A stretch of 36,873 nucleotides of DNA, from contig NZ_CAMTIK010000022.1 of the NCBI RefSeq assembly GCF_947072685.1, positions 1 through 36,873 on the forward strand, written 5' to 3'. Position numbers and translations under genes: made by a program. The stretch is from an uncultured Cetobacterium sp. GTDB taxonomy: Bacteria > Fusobacteriota > Fusobacteriia > Fusobacteriales > Fusobacteriaceae. The notes under the pieces were generated by a model. It ran no database searches and was not told the DNA's origin. It saw only the letters and a program-made list of their open reading frames with translations. Below, one piece after another: positions 17,111-25,470 of this stretch (its first letter is position 1; every line of letters begins with the position of its first letter).

Positions 17111-18184
17111 ATGAAAAAAACTTTGAAAGTTATTGCAGGTGTTTTTATTGTTATTTCAATAATTGGTGGAATATTTTATGGGAGTAAAGAGAATCCAAGA
17201 GTTTATTTGAGTGATAGAATAAATATGGCGTATGTAAATGAAAATATAAGTAATAAAAATTTTAAAAATATAATTGAGCTATTAAGCAAATCAGGAGTTT
17301 CTGTAGATAGTGGTGTAGAAAAGGGATTAGGGTATGTAAATGGATTGTATATACTCTCAGACAGCAGCTTTATAACTTCTAACAAATCTTTTGTTGGGAT
17401 TATAGATTTTGGGTATAAATACCCTATCGTAGCCTTAAAAATTGAAGATTATTTTGATAAAGATCAAAATTTTTATATTTTAAAAGATCAATATAGAAAA
17501 AAATATTTAAAGGGTGAAAAACTTTATCTAAAAGTGGAAAAAGGAAATTTTATAGTTGCTCAAAGAGAAAAAGATATTCAAAGAATCCTAAAAAATGAAA
17601 AATACTTTAATCAAAGTCTTTTAAAGATATTAGATAGAGAAAAAGAGAAGAATTTAGGAATGTTGATAGTTAATTTAGCTAAAAGTCCTTTGGCTGGATT
17701 TAATGAGTTGGTAATGACAGGAGAGGTAAATAAGAACTCTGAAACAATATTAACTGTGAATATCGGCGGAGAGAATGATATTATAAAAAGTTTTAATGGA
17801 ATAAAAGGTGATGGACTTTCAGGAGAGAGAGTTTTAGAAAAAAATAGGTTACATTTGAGAAGTTCTCGTGAAACAGAGTTGAGATCATTTTTATTTTTTC
17901 TAAACTATTTTTTAAAAAATAGTTTTATAGACGGACTTTCATCAAAAATTTATATAAATAATGCTGAAAATATAACGGATATAAAATTGATAGAGGACGG
18001 AACAGCAACTAATGTAAACATAGAAGAAAAACAGTTTGTATATGGAAAAATAGATATTAAAAATTTCCAAGGGAAAATAATAGGAAATACAGATATAATT
18101 GGTATTGCTGAAAATAATAGGTTGGAGATAAAAACAATAATCAATGAAGAAACCGCTTCAAAGCTACTAAAAGACATGAAATAG
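17111..18184 (+). CDS. Membrane-anchored protein of unknown function
   Basis: I do not recognise this family. The 357-residue protein has a basic N terminus (MKKTLKV), one hydrophobic segment at about 5-24 without a lipobox cysteine, and then a hydrophilic, Lys/Asp/Ile-rich region that should face the periplasm. No cysteine-rich, nucleotide-binding or enzyme motifs are seen. The frame is open from a GTG at 17105, but the ATG at 17111 has AAAAGGAG at correct spacing. It lies between the nitrilase-like gene and cysS with gaps of 20 and 10 bases, so it is co-transcribed. Confidence 0.7.
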   Translation: MKKTLKVIAGVFIVISIIGGIFYGSKENPRVYLSDRINMAYVNENISNKNFKNIIELLSKSGVSVDSGVEKGLGYVNGLYILSDSSFITSNKSFVGIIDFGYKYPIVALKIEDYFDKDQNFYILKDQYRKKYLKGEKLYLKVEKGNFIVAQREKDIQRILKNEKYFNQSLLKILDREKEKNLGMLIVNLAKSPLAGFNELVMTGEVNKNSETILTVNIGGENDIIKSFNGIKGDGLSGERVLEKNRLHLRSSRETELRSFLFFLNYFLKNSFIDGLSSKIYINNAENITDIKLIEDGTATNVNIEEKQFVYGKIDIKNFQGKIIGNTDIIGIAENNRLEIKTIINEETASKLLKDMK

Positions 18185-18194
18185 GAGGATCAAA

Positions 18195-19619
18195 ATGATA
18201 AAGATATATAATACTCTAAAGGGAGAGCTAGAGATATTTAAACCTTTAAAAGAGGGAGAGGTTTCAATGTATGTGTGTGGGCCTACAGTCTACAACTATA
18301 TTCATATAGGAAATGCAAGACCTGCTATATTTTTTGATACGGTGAGAAGATACTTCGAATTTAGAGGATATAAAGTGACGTATGTTCAGAATTTTACAGA
18401 TGTAGATGATAAAATGATAAAAAAGGCGAATGAAGAAGGTGTAACGTTAGAAGATATAGCAAAAAAATATATTGATGCATACTTCGAAGACACTGCTAAA
18501 GTAAATTTAAAAGAAGAGGGTATGATTAGACCAAAGGCTACAGAAAATATTGGTGAAATGATAAAAATAATAAAAACTCTTATTCAAAAAGGAAATGCAT
18601 ATGAATCTCAAGGCGATGTATATTTTGATGTAAATAGTTATAAGGCTGAATATGGAGAACTTTCAGGACAGAGTATAGATGACCTTCAAAGCGGAGCACG
18701 AATAGATATTTCAGACATAAAAAAAAGCCCATTAGATTTTGCTCTTTGGAAAAGTGCAAAGGAGGGAGAGCCTTACTGGAATTCGCCTTGGGGAAAAGGG
18801 AGACCGGGATGGCATATAGAGTGTTCTGCAATGTCAAATAGGTATTTAGGACCAACATTTGATATTCATGGTGGTGGACAAGATTTGATATTCCCACATC
18901 ATGAAAATGAGATTGCTCAGTCAAAGTGTGGAACAGGTGGAGAATTTGCCAGATACTGGATACACAACGGATATATAAATATAAAAGGTGAAAAGATGTC
19001 GAAGTCTTTAGGAAACTTCTTCCTATTGAGAGAGGTGCTTGAGCAGTTTGATGGAAGAGTTGTGAGATTATTTATACTGAGCTCACATTATAGAAAGCCT
19101 ATAGATTTTTCTGACAATGAATTGATTCAAAGCAAAGCAGGGCTAGAGAGAATTGAAAATGCCATTTCAAGAGCTAAAGAAAGATTGACAGAAAAACCGA
19201 TAGAAAATGGTTCGACTTTGGTTGAGTTAAAAGAGGTATTAGAAAGTTCAAAAGAAAAATTTATAAAATGTATGGATGAGGATTTTAATACAGCAGGTGG
19301 TTTAGGAGCTGTTTTTGAACTTGTAAAAGAGTTGAACAAATCTTTAGAAGAGGTTAAAATTTCAAAAGAGGGGTTTGAAAAGCTAGAAGACACTGTAGAA
19401 TATATAAGAGTTGTGATGGAGGAAGTGTTTGGAGTTTTATTGAAGGTAGAGGTTCAAGTAGGGAATATGACAACAGATCTTGTAGAATTTTTATTGGAAT
19501 TGAGAAGAGAAGCAAGAGACAATAAAGACTGGGCATTTTCAGATAAAGTTAGAGATAGACTCTTAGAGATGGGAATAAAAATAAAAGATGGAAAGGAAAA
19601 AACAACATGGTCAATTTAG
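18195..19619 (+). CDS. cysS: Cysteinyl-tRNA synthetase
   Basis: CysRS charges tRNA-Cys. The 474-residue class I synthetase has the zinc Cys28 in VCGPTVYN, the HIGH motif as HIGN at 37-40, GWHIECSAMS and HGGGQDLIFPHHENE (other zinc ligands), and KMSKSLGNF. The C-terminal anticodon-binding region is present. TAGGAGG precedes the ATG. Its 3' end overlaps mrnC by 13 bases, an arrangement (cysS-mrnC) known in Firmicutes. Confidence 0.96.
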   Translation: MIKIYNTLKGELEIFKPLKEGEVSMYVCGPTVYNYIHIGNARPAIFFDTVRRYFEFRGYKVTYVQNFTDVDDKMIKKANEEGVTLEDIAKKYIDAYFEDTAKVNLKEEGMIRPKATENIGEMIKIIKTLIQKGNAYESQGDVYFDVNSYKAEYGELSGQSIDDLQSGARIDISDIKKSPLDFALWKSAKEGEPYWNSPWGKGRPGWHIECSAMSNRYLGPTFDIHGGGQDLIFPHHENEIAQSKCGTGGEFARYWIHNGYINIKGEKMSKSLGNFFLLREVLEQFDGRVVRLFILSSHYRKPIDFSDNELIQSKAGLERIENAISRAKERLTEKPIENGSTLVELKEVLESSKEKFIKCMDEDFNTAGGLGAVFELVKELNKSLEEVKISKEGFEKLEDTVEYIRVVMEEVFGVLLKVEVQVGNMTTDLVEFLLELRREARDNKDWAFSDKVRDRLLEMGIKIKDGKEKTTWSI

Positions 19620-19978
19620 ATGTTCGTGAAGCTAACGGACTGGTTTTAGCGTACTTAGGAGATGCTGTTTGGGAACTTTCTATAAGAACGCATTTTATAA
19701 ATAAAGGTTACAATATAAGAAATTTAAATAAGCTTGTAAAAGAACATGTGAATGCGCAGGCTCAAAGTAGATATTTAAAGAATATAATTGATACACTGGA
19801 TGAGGAAAAATTGACTATTGTAAATAGATCAAAAAATAGTAATATAAAAACTTTCCCAAAATCTTGTAGTGTTATGGAATATAAGGAAGCAACAGCATTT
19901 GAAGCTTTAATAGGGGCTCTTTATACAGAGGGAAGAATAGAAGACATAAAAAAAATAATCGAGATAAACTTAGGTTAA
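19607..19978 (+). CDS. mrnC: Mini-ribonuclease 3
   Basis: Mini-III is a dimeric RNase III catalytic domain without a dsRNA-binding domain; in Bacillus it matures 23S rRNA. The 123-residue protein has AYLGDAVWELSIRTHFI with the catalytic Asp near the N terminus and EATAFEALIGALYTEGR at the C terminus. Coupling to cysS, with overlapping reading frames, is the usual context. Confidence 0.9.
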   Translation: MVNLDVREANGLVLAYLGDAVWELSIRTHFINKGYNIRNLNKLVKEHVNAQAQSRYLKNIIDTLDEEKLTIVNRSKNSNIKTFPKSCSVMEYKEATAFEALIGALYTEGRIEDIKKIIEINLG

Positions 19979-19991
19979 GGAGTGATATTGA

Positions 19992-21026
19992 GTGGGATTT
20001 AAATTTAAATTACCTGGATTTAGTAGAAGTATAGGAATTGATTTAGGAACAGCTAATACATTGGTTTACAGTAAAAGACATGGGAAAATAATACTGAACG
20101 AACCTTCAGTGGTAGCGGTAGAAAGAGAGAGTAGAAAAGTTTTAGCTGTGGGATATGAAGCTAAAAACATGCTAGGAAAAACACCGGATTCTATAGTTGC
20201 AGTAAAACCATTGAGTGAAGGAGTTATAGCTGACTACGAAATAACAGAAGCTATGATAAAGTATTTTATAAAAAAGGTTTTTGGAAAATATTCACTATTT
20301 ATGCCAGAAGTTATGATTTGTGTTCCCATAGATGTAACTGGAGTAGAGAAAAGAGCAGTTCTAGAGGCAACATTATCAGCAGGAGCTAAAAAAGCTTATT
20401 TAATAGAAGAAGCGAGAGCGGCGGCACTGGGATCAGGAATAGACATATCAGCTCCTGAGGGAAATATGATAGTGGATATAGGTGGAGGATCTACGGATGT
20501 GGCTGTAATATCTTTAGGTGGAACAGTTGTAAGTAAAACAATAAGGACTGCTGGAAATAATTTTGACATGGATATTATAAAATATATAAAAAAGACACAT
20601 ACACTTTTGATAGGGGATAAAACAGCGGAGAGTATAAAAATACAGATTGCAACAGCTATTCCTCTAGAAGAGGAAGAAACAATGACAATAAAGGGAAGAG
20701 ATTTAATAACTGGACTTCCAAAGTCAGTGACAGTTGGGTCTGAAGAGATAAGAGAAGCTATAATGGATTCACTTATGGAAATTGTAACTTGTGTTAAGGA
20801 TGTTCTTGAGAAGACACCGCCTGAGTTGGCAGCAGACATAATCGATAGAGGAATTGTTATGGCTGGTGGAGGTTCTTTGATTAGAAATTTCCCTGAACTT
20901 ATTTCAAAACATACATCTTTGAATGTGAGGATTGCTGAATCACCACTTGAAAGTGTTGTAAAAGGAGCAGGAATGGCTCTGGATCAAATATCTATTTTAA
21001 GAAAGATAGAGAAGGCAGAGAGATAA
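19992..21026 (+). CDS. mreB: Rod shape-determining protein MreB
   Basis: MreB is the actin homologue that guides lateral wall synthesis. The 344-residue protein has SIGIDLGTANTLVY (phosphate 1), IEEARAAALGSGIDI, VDIGGGSTDVAVISLGG (phosphate 2) and MAGGGSLIRNFPE (adenosine site). The start codon is GTG, 9 bases after GGAG. The mreC and mreD genes do not follow, so this may be a solitary mreB or Mbl-type paralogue. Its stop codon overlaps the next start by one base (TAATG). Confidence 0.93.
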   Translation: MGFKFKLPGFSRSIGIDLGTANTLVYSKRHGKIILNEPSVVAVERESRKVLAVGYEAKNMLGKTPDSIVAVKPLSEGVIADYEITEAMIKYFIKKVFGKYSLFMPEVMICVPIDVTGVEKRAVLEATLSAGAKKAYLIEEARAAALGSGIDISAPEGNMIVDIGGGSTDVAVISLGGTVVSKTIRTAGNNFDMDIIKYIKKTHTLLIGDKTAESIKIQIATAIPLEEEETMTIKGRDLITGLPKSVTVGSEEIREAIMDSLMEIVTCVKDVLEKTPPELAADIIDRGIVMAGGGSLIRNFPELISKHTSLNVRIAESPLESVVKGAGMALDQISILRKIEKAER

Positions 21027-21943
21027 TGTTTAAAGATTTAGTTTCCAATGAAAAAGCTAAAAAATTCTTACAAAATGAATTGAAATTTAGAAGAGAAGCG
21101 GGAACATATCTTTTTTATAGTGTGGATAGAGAACTCTTGAAAAAATTTGCAAAATCTTTTGCAAAAGGATTGAACTGCTCAACTTATGAAGATGATTTTT
21201 GTGGTGTATGTGAAAATTGTATAAGAATAGAGAGCGAAACTCATGGAGATTTAGAGATAATAGAGGAGAATGGCGGAATAAAAATAGACCAAATAAGAGA
21301 GTTGAGTTATAAAAATTCAATTAACTCCTATGAAGGCAAAAGTAAGATTTATATAATAAGAGATGTTGAAAAGATGAGAAAAGAATCTGGAAATGCTCTT
21401 TTAAAACTGATAGAGGAGCCAAATAAAGGGAATTTTTTTATTCTTCTTTCAAATGGGCTAAATATTCTTCCCACTATAAAATCTAGATCAATTCTGTTGA
21501 ATATTCAGGCTGAAACTCCAGAAGAGTTGGGTGTTTCTAAATTTGAATACGATTTTTTTCTGGGAGATTCAAAAAATATTGAAGAGTATAAGCGCACTGA
21601 AATTATTGATTTGAAAGCTGGAGCTTCCTATCAAGAGATAGGAAAAAAAATAAAATTATGGTTAAATACAGGGACTCTTTTGGATAAAGCTGAAATTTAT
21701 AAATCTATAAGAGATTTTATAAATACAAAAGAGTATCTTAATACGGTGGATAAAATATATTTTGTTGAAGAGATTATGCAAAGTGGTGCAGATAGAGAAT
21801 TGTTGAAAGAGATAATTAACTATGCAGTTTCAACAATAGGAAAAAACTCTAAAAATTTAGAAAAACTTCTTGAATTAAAAAAGATGATGAGAAGTCCCAT
21901 AAATATGAAAAACTTTTTACTGATATTTTTTTCAGAGTTGTAA
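21026..21943 (+). CDS. holB: DNA polymerase III delta'-like clamp-loader subunit
   Basis: The 305-residue protein resembles DNA polymerase III delta'. It has a zinc module C51-x7-C59-x2-C62-x2-C65, then IKIDQIREL, GKSKIYIIRDVEKM, SGNALLKLIEEP and TIKSRS. The ATP P-loop is absent: the expected GxxGxGK position reads YLFYSVDREL. Delta' is generally not an ATPase, so this fits delta' rather than gamma/tau. Translationally coupled to mreB and closed by a strong terminator. Confidence 0.82.
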   Translation: MFKDLVSNEKAKKFLQNELKFRREAGTYLFYSVDRELLKKFAKSFAKGLNCSTYEDDFCGVCENCIRIESETHGDLEIIEENGGIKIDQIRELSYKNSINSYEGKSKIYIIRDVEKMRKESGNALLKLIEEPNKGNFFILLSNGLNILPTIKSRSILLNIQAETPEELGVSKFEYDFFLGDSKNIEEYKRTEIIDLKAGASYQEIGKKIKLWLNTGTLLDKAEIYKSIRDFINTKEYLNTVDKIYFVEEIMQSGADRELLKEIINYAVSTIGKNSKNLEKLLELKKMMRSPINMKNFLLIFFSEL

Positions 21944-21974
21944 GAAAGGTTGGCAAAAAGCCAACCTTTCTTTT
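21942..21974 (+). terminator. Rho-independent terminator after holB-like gene
   Basis: AAGAAAGGTTGGC (21942-21954) pairs perfectly with GCCAACCTTTCTT (21960-21972) around a 5-base A loop, followed by TTTTG. The stem overlaps the stop codon of the preceding gene. Confidence 0.93.
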
Positions 21975-21986
21975 GTTTTATAATAA

Positions 21987-22030
21987 AATAATATGTTTTA
22001 TAGATAAAACATTCATAAATAATATGTTTT
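21987..22030 (+). repeat. Palindrome and direct repeat upstream of the hem operon (operator candidate)
   Basis: ATGTTTTAT (21993-22001) and ATAAAACAT (22004-22012) form a perfect 9-bp inverted repeat with a 2-base centre. In addition AATAATATGTTTT occurs at 21987-21999 and again at 22018-22030, exactly 31 bases apart, about three helical turns. It lies 15-58 bases upstream of the -35 element. The regulator is unknown. Confidence 0.5.
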
Positions 22031-22044
22031 TTTCGAAAAGAGGG

Positions 22045-22073
22045 TTAAAATTAATTGAAAAAAGTATTATAAT
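22045..22073 (+). promoter_or_regulatory. Candidate promoter of the hem operon
   Basis: TTAAAA (22045-22050) and a perfect TATAAT (22068-22073) are separated by 17 bases. The hemA start is 36 bases downstream. Confidence 0.6.
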
Positions 22074-22109
22074 ATATACAATCAACAAATTATGGAAAGA
22101 GGAAATTTA

Positions 22110-23105
22110 ATGTATTTTAAAAATTTTATTGTTTTTGGAATAAGTCATCAAAATTTAGACTTAGAAGAGAGAGAAAGATTTATAAAAAATGATCCAAATT
22201 TTATTGTTGAAAAACTTTTTGAAGAAAAAAAAATATTGGGATATGTAAATTTATCTACTTGCTTAAGAGTGGAGTATTATCTATATTTAGATAAGGAATA
22301 TTCGATGGAGGAGTTTCAAGAAGAGTTGGGGATAAAAAATGCATTTATAAAGTACGGTCATGAAGCTGTAAATTATTTGTTTAGAGTTACTTGTGGTTTT
22401 GAGTCGGTTATAAAGGGTGAGGATCAAATTTTAGCTCAAATAAAAAAAGCTCAACTTTTAAGTATGGAAAATAAAGTTTCGGCATCAAATATAAATGTAA
22501 TTTTTAACAAGGCTATAGAGTTGGGGAAGAAATTTAGAAATAAAAGCAAAATATCCCATAACGCTCTTTCTTTAGAAGCGATATCTTTAAAATTTATAAA
22601 GAATAAAGTGGGCGAGTTAAAAGATAAAAGAATTTTGATTCTAGGGGTTGGAGATTTAGCTAAAGATATAATGGGGATCCTTATGAAAGAGGAGTATAAA
22701 AGTTTGACAATAACAAACCGAAGCTACCATAAAGCTTTGGAAATTAGTGATGTATATAATGCAGAGGTTATAAGTTTTGAAAAAAAACTGGAAGAAATTG
22801 TGAAAAGCGATATAATAATATCGGCAACATCAGCACCTCATGCAATAATAAAAGAGGGTGAGATAGCTCATCTTTTGGAAAAAGATAAAGATTATATATT
22901 TTTAGATTTAGCAGTTCCAAGAGATATAGAGGTAGGATTAGAGGAATTAGAAAATGTCAACTTATATAATATAGATGATGTTTGGGGAGTTTATTACGAA
23001 AATTTAGAAAATAGAGAGAACCTTTTGACAAAATATGAATATATGCTTGGAGAGCAGATGCTAAATTTAAGAAAATGGTTTGAATACAAAGAAGGGATAG
23101 CATAA
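22110..23105 (+). CDS. hemA: Glutamyl-tRNA reductase HemA (short form)
   Basis: HemA reduces Glu-tRNA to glutamate-1-semialdehyde, the first step of C5 tetrapyrrole synthesis. The N-terminal domain has the nucleophile Cys51 in LSTCLRVEYYL (usual motif STCNR) and GFESVIKGEDQILAQ near 96-110; an NADPH Rossmann domain follows (ILILGVGDLAKDIM). At 331 residues it is clearly shorter than the roughly 400-450 of typical enzymes and ends soon after the NADPH domain, so most of the C-terminal dimerisation domain is missing. An ATG at 22092 is also in frame, but AGAGGAAA supports 22110. The stop overlaps the hemC start by one base. Confidence 0.88.
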   Translation: MYFKNFIVFGISHQNLDLEERERFIKNDPNFIVEKLFEEKKILGYVNLSTCLRVEYYLYLDKEYSMEEFQEELGIKNAFIKYGHEAVNYLFRVTCGFESVIKGEDQILAQIKKAQLLSMENKVSASNINVIFNKAIELGKKFRNKSKISHNALSLEAISLKFIKNKVGELKDKRILILGVGDLAKDIMGILMKEEYKSLTITNRSYHKALEISDVYNAEVISFEKKLEEIVKSDIIISATSAPHAIIKEGEIAHLLEKDKDYIFLDLAVPRDIEVGLEELENVNLYNIDDVWGVYYENLENRENLLTKYEYMLGEQMLNLRKWFEYKEGIA

Positions 23106-24004
23106 TGAAAAATAAAATAGTGATTGGAAGTAGAGGAAGTATATTAGCTTTAGCTCAAAGTAAAATGATAATGGGGAGATTAAAAAATAATTTTCCAGAA
23201 ATAGATTTTGAAGTAAAGGTTATTGTGACAAGTGGGGATAAAGATTTAGTGAGTAACTGGAACAACAGTGACAAATCTTTAAAAAGTTTTTTCACAAAGG
23301 AGATAGAACAAGAACTTTTAGATGGGACTGTAGATTTAGCAGTTCACTCGATGAAAGATATGCCAATAATTTCACCGCCAGGGCTTATATGTGGTGCAAC
23401 TCCAGATAGAGAGGACAATAGGGATGTAATAGTTTCTGTTTCAGGAAAGAGCTTATTAGAGCTTCCTGAAGGAGCAGTAGTGGGGACAAGCTCTTTGAGA
23501 AGAACAATGGGTCTTAAAGTGTTAAGACCTGATCTACAGATAAAACAACTGAGAGGAAATATCCATACAAGACTTAGAAAGTTAGATGAAGGGCAGTATG
23601 ACGCCATACTTCTAGCGGCAGCAGGACTTAAAAGAGTAGGACTTAAAGATAGAATAACTGAAGAGTTAGATTATGATTTAATGATGCCTGCACCAGCTCA
23701 AGGGGCGCTTCATATTCAATGTAGAGAAAATGATGAGTATATAAAAAATATTTTAAAATCTATCCATAATCCAGAAATAGAAGAGATTGTAGATATTGAA
23801 AGAGAGTTTTCCAGAATATTTGATGGAGGATGTCATACTCCAATGGGATGTACTGGAGAAAAAGCAGATGGAAAGATAACTTTAAAGGGGGTTTATTGTC
23901 ACAATGAAGTGATGTATAAAGCCGAAGTAACAAGTGAAGAGAGTAAGGGGAAAGAGATTGCTCATATATTAGCAGAGAAAATAAGGGAGAAAATAAATGG
24001 CTAA
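23105..24004 (+). CDS. hemC: Porphobilinogen deaminase (hydroxymethylbilane synthase)
   Basis: HemC joins four porphobilinogens into hydroxymethylbilane. The 299-residue protein has IGSRGSILALAQS, HSMKDMP, GTSSLRR, QLRGNIHTRLRKLDEGQYDA split motifs and the dipyrromethane cofactor Cys243 in FDGGCHTPMG. It is translationally coupled to hemA and overlaps the following gene by 8 bases. Confidence 0.96.
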   Translation: MKNKIVIGSRGSILALAQSKMIMGRLKNNFPEIDFEVKVIVTSGDKDLVSNWNNSDKSLKSFFTKEIEQELLDGTVDLAVHSMKDMPIISPPGLICGATPDREDNRDVIVSVSGKSLLELPEGAVVGTSSLRRTMGLKVLRPDLQIKQLRGNIHTRLRKLDEGQYDAILLAAAGLKRVGLKDRITEELDYDLMMPAPAQGALHIQCRENDEYIKNILKSIHNPEIEEIVDIEREFSRIFDGGCHTPMGCTGEKADGKITLKGVYCHNEVMYKAEVTSEESKGKEIAHILAEKIREKING

Positions 24005-25469
24005 CAAATTGGGGAAAGTATATATTATAGGTGCTGGTTGCGGGAATATAGACCTTTTAACACTGAAAGGGAAAAGATGTATTGAGGAAGCGGATTGTGT
24101 TATTTATGACAGATTGATTGATCCAAAGGTTTTAAAATTAGCTAAGCATGGTGCTGAGATGATATATTTAGGAAAAGGGAATACTGAGGGTGGACTAATA
24201 CAAGATGAAATAAATAAAACACTAGCTCAAAAAGCTCTTGAAGGAAAAGTTGTAGCTAGAGTAAAAGGAGGAGATCCTTTTGTTTTTGGTAGAGGTGGAG
24301 AAGAGATTGAAGAGATTGTTAAATATTCTATTCCGTTTGAAATTATTCCTGGAATAAGTTCTTCTATAGCTGTTCCGGAATATGCAGGAATTCCAGTTAC
24401 CCATAGAGGTCTATCAAGATCTTTCCATGTATTTACAGGTCATACAATGGAGAATGGAGAGTGGCATGATTTTACAACTATCGCTAAGCTAGAAGGGACT
24501 CTTGTATTTTTAATGGGAATTAAAAATTTAGGTCTTATAAAAGATGATTTAATAAAAAATGGAAAAAATCCTAAGACTCCTGTAGCTATAATAGAAAAAG
24601 GGACTAGTGAAAATCAAAGAGTAACTGTTGGAACTTTAGAAGATATTATAGAAAAAGCTGAAGAGCAAAAAATTGTTCCGCCAGCGATAACTATAATTGG
24701 TGATGTTGTAAAGATGAGAGATACTTTTAAATGGTTTGAAGAGTTGCCTCTATCAGGAAAAAAAGTTTTAGTGACTAGAGATGAAAAACAAGCGGGAGAG
24801 TTTTCGGAGAAGCTTCGTGTGAACGGAGCTACTACAAGAGAATTACCTTTTATAAATATAGAAGATTCATATGATTTTGATGAGAAAAATTTAAAGGATT
24901 ATAAAGTTCTTCTGTTCAATTCACCAAATGGAGTTAAATATTTTATGAATAATATAAAAGATTTAAGGTCTTTAGGACATCTGAAAATAGGTGTAGTTGG
25001 AGCTAAAACAGATGAGCTATTGAGAGAGTATAAAATAATACCAGATTTTATACCTGAAAAGTATATGGGTGTGGAGCTAGCTAAAGAATCAGTAAACTTT
25101 ACAGATAAAGGGGATAAGGTTTTATTAGTAACCTCTGATATATCGCCGTCGGATTGTGATGCTTGGTCAGAAAAATATGGAAGAAAATTTGAAAAGTTAG
25201 TGGTTTACAAAACAGGAAAAACAATATATACAAAAGAAAAAATGGAAGAGGTTTTAGATCAAGTTGAGTATATAACATTTTTAAGTTCATCCACAGTAGA
25301 GGCTTTCCATGAAAGTATTGAAGGGGATATTTCAATGGTTGAAAATAAAAAGATGGTATCTATAGGACCTGTAACAACTAAAACTTTAGAAGAATTAGGA
25401 TATAATGTAGCTTTAGAAGCTAAGATTTTTGATGTTGATGGAGTTGTATCTGTAATAGGAGAGGAATAA
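23997..25469 (+). CDS. cobA/hemD: Uroporphyrinogen-III C-methyltransferase / uroporphyrinogen-III synthase fusion
   Basis: The 490-residue protein combines two enzymes. Residues about 1-250 are the SAM-dependent methyltransferase (SUMT), with YIIGAGCGNIDLLTLKG, VARVKGGDPFVFGRGGEE and VPEYAGIPVTHRG. It makes precorrin-2. Residues about 255-490 are HemD, with LLFNSPNGVKYF, FLSSSTVEAF and SIGPVTTKTLEELGY, which closes hydroxymethylbilane to uroporphyrinogen III. Fusion passes the product directly to methylation, away from heme. Such CobA-HemD fusions are known in clostridia and fusobacteria. Confidence 0.94.
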   Translation: MANKLGKVYIIGAGCGNIDLLTLKGKRCIEEADCVIYDRLIDPKVLKLAKHGAEMIYLGKGNTEGGLIQDEINKTLAQKALEGKVVARVKGGDPFVFGRGGEEIEEIVKYSIPFEIIPGISSSIAVPEYAGIPVTHRGLSRSFHVFTGHTMENGEWHDFTTIAKLEGTLVFLMGIKNLGLIKDDLIKNGKNPKTPVAIIEKGTSENQRVTVGTLEDIIEKAEEQKIVPPAITIIGDVVKMRDTFKWFEELPLSGKKVLVTRDEKQAGEFSEKLRVNGATTRELPFINIEDSYDFDEKNLKDYKVLLFNSPNGVKYFMNNIKDLRSLGHLKIGVVGAKTDELLREYKIIPDFIPEKYMGVELAKESVNFTDKGDKVLLVTSDISPSDCDAWSEKYGRKFEKLVVYKTGKTIYTKEKMEEVLDQVEYITFLSSSTVEAFHESIEGDISMVENKKMVSIGPVTTKTLEELGYNVALEAKIFDVDGVVSVIGEE

Positions 25470-25470
25470 T

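Noticed and set aside
20396-20839. 147-codon open frame on the minus strand within mreB
   Set aside because: It is antisense to a clear mreB, is Ser/Ile-rich as expected for a shadow frame, and has no family similarity.
21026-21150. Inactivated clamp-loader gene because the P-loop is missing
   Set aside because: Delta' subunits normally have degenerate ATP sites; the zinc cysteines and later motifs are intact and the frame is complete.
21944-22109. Cobalamin riboswitch before the hem operon
   Set aside because: No B12-box-like sequence (GCCACTG) is present, and the gap is too short once the upstream terminator is removed.
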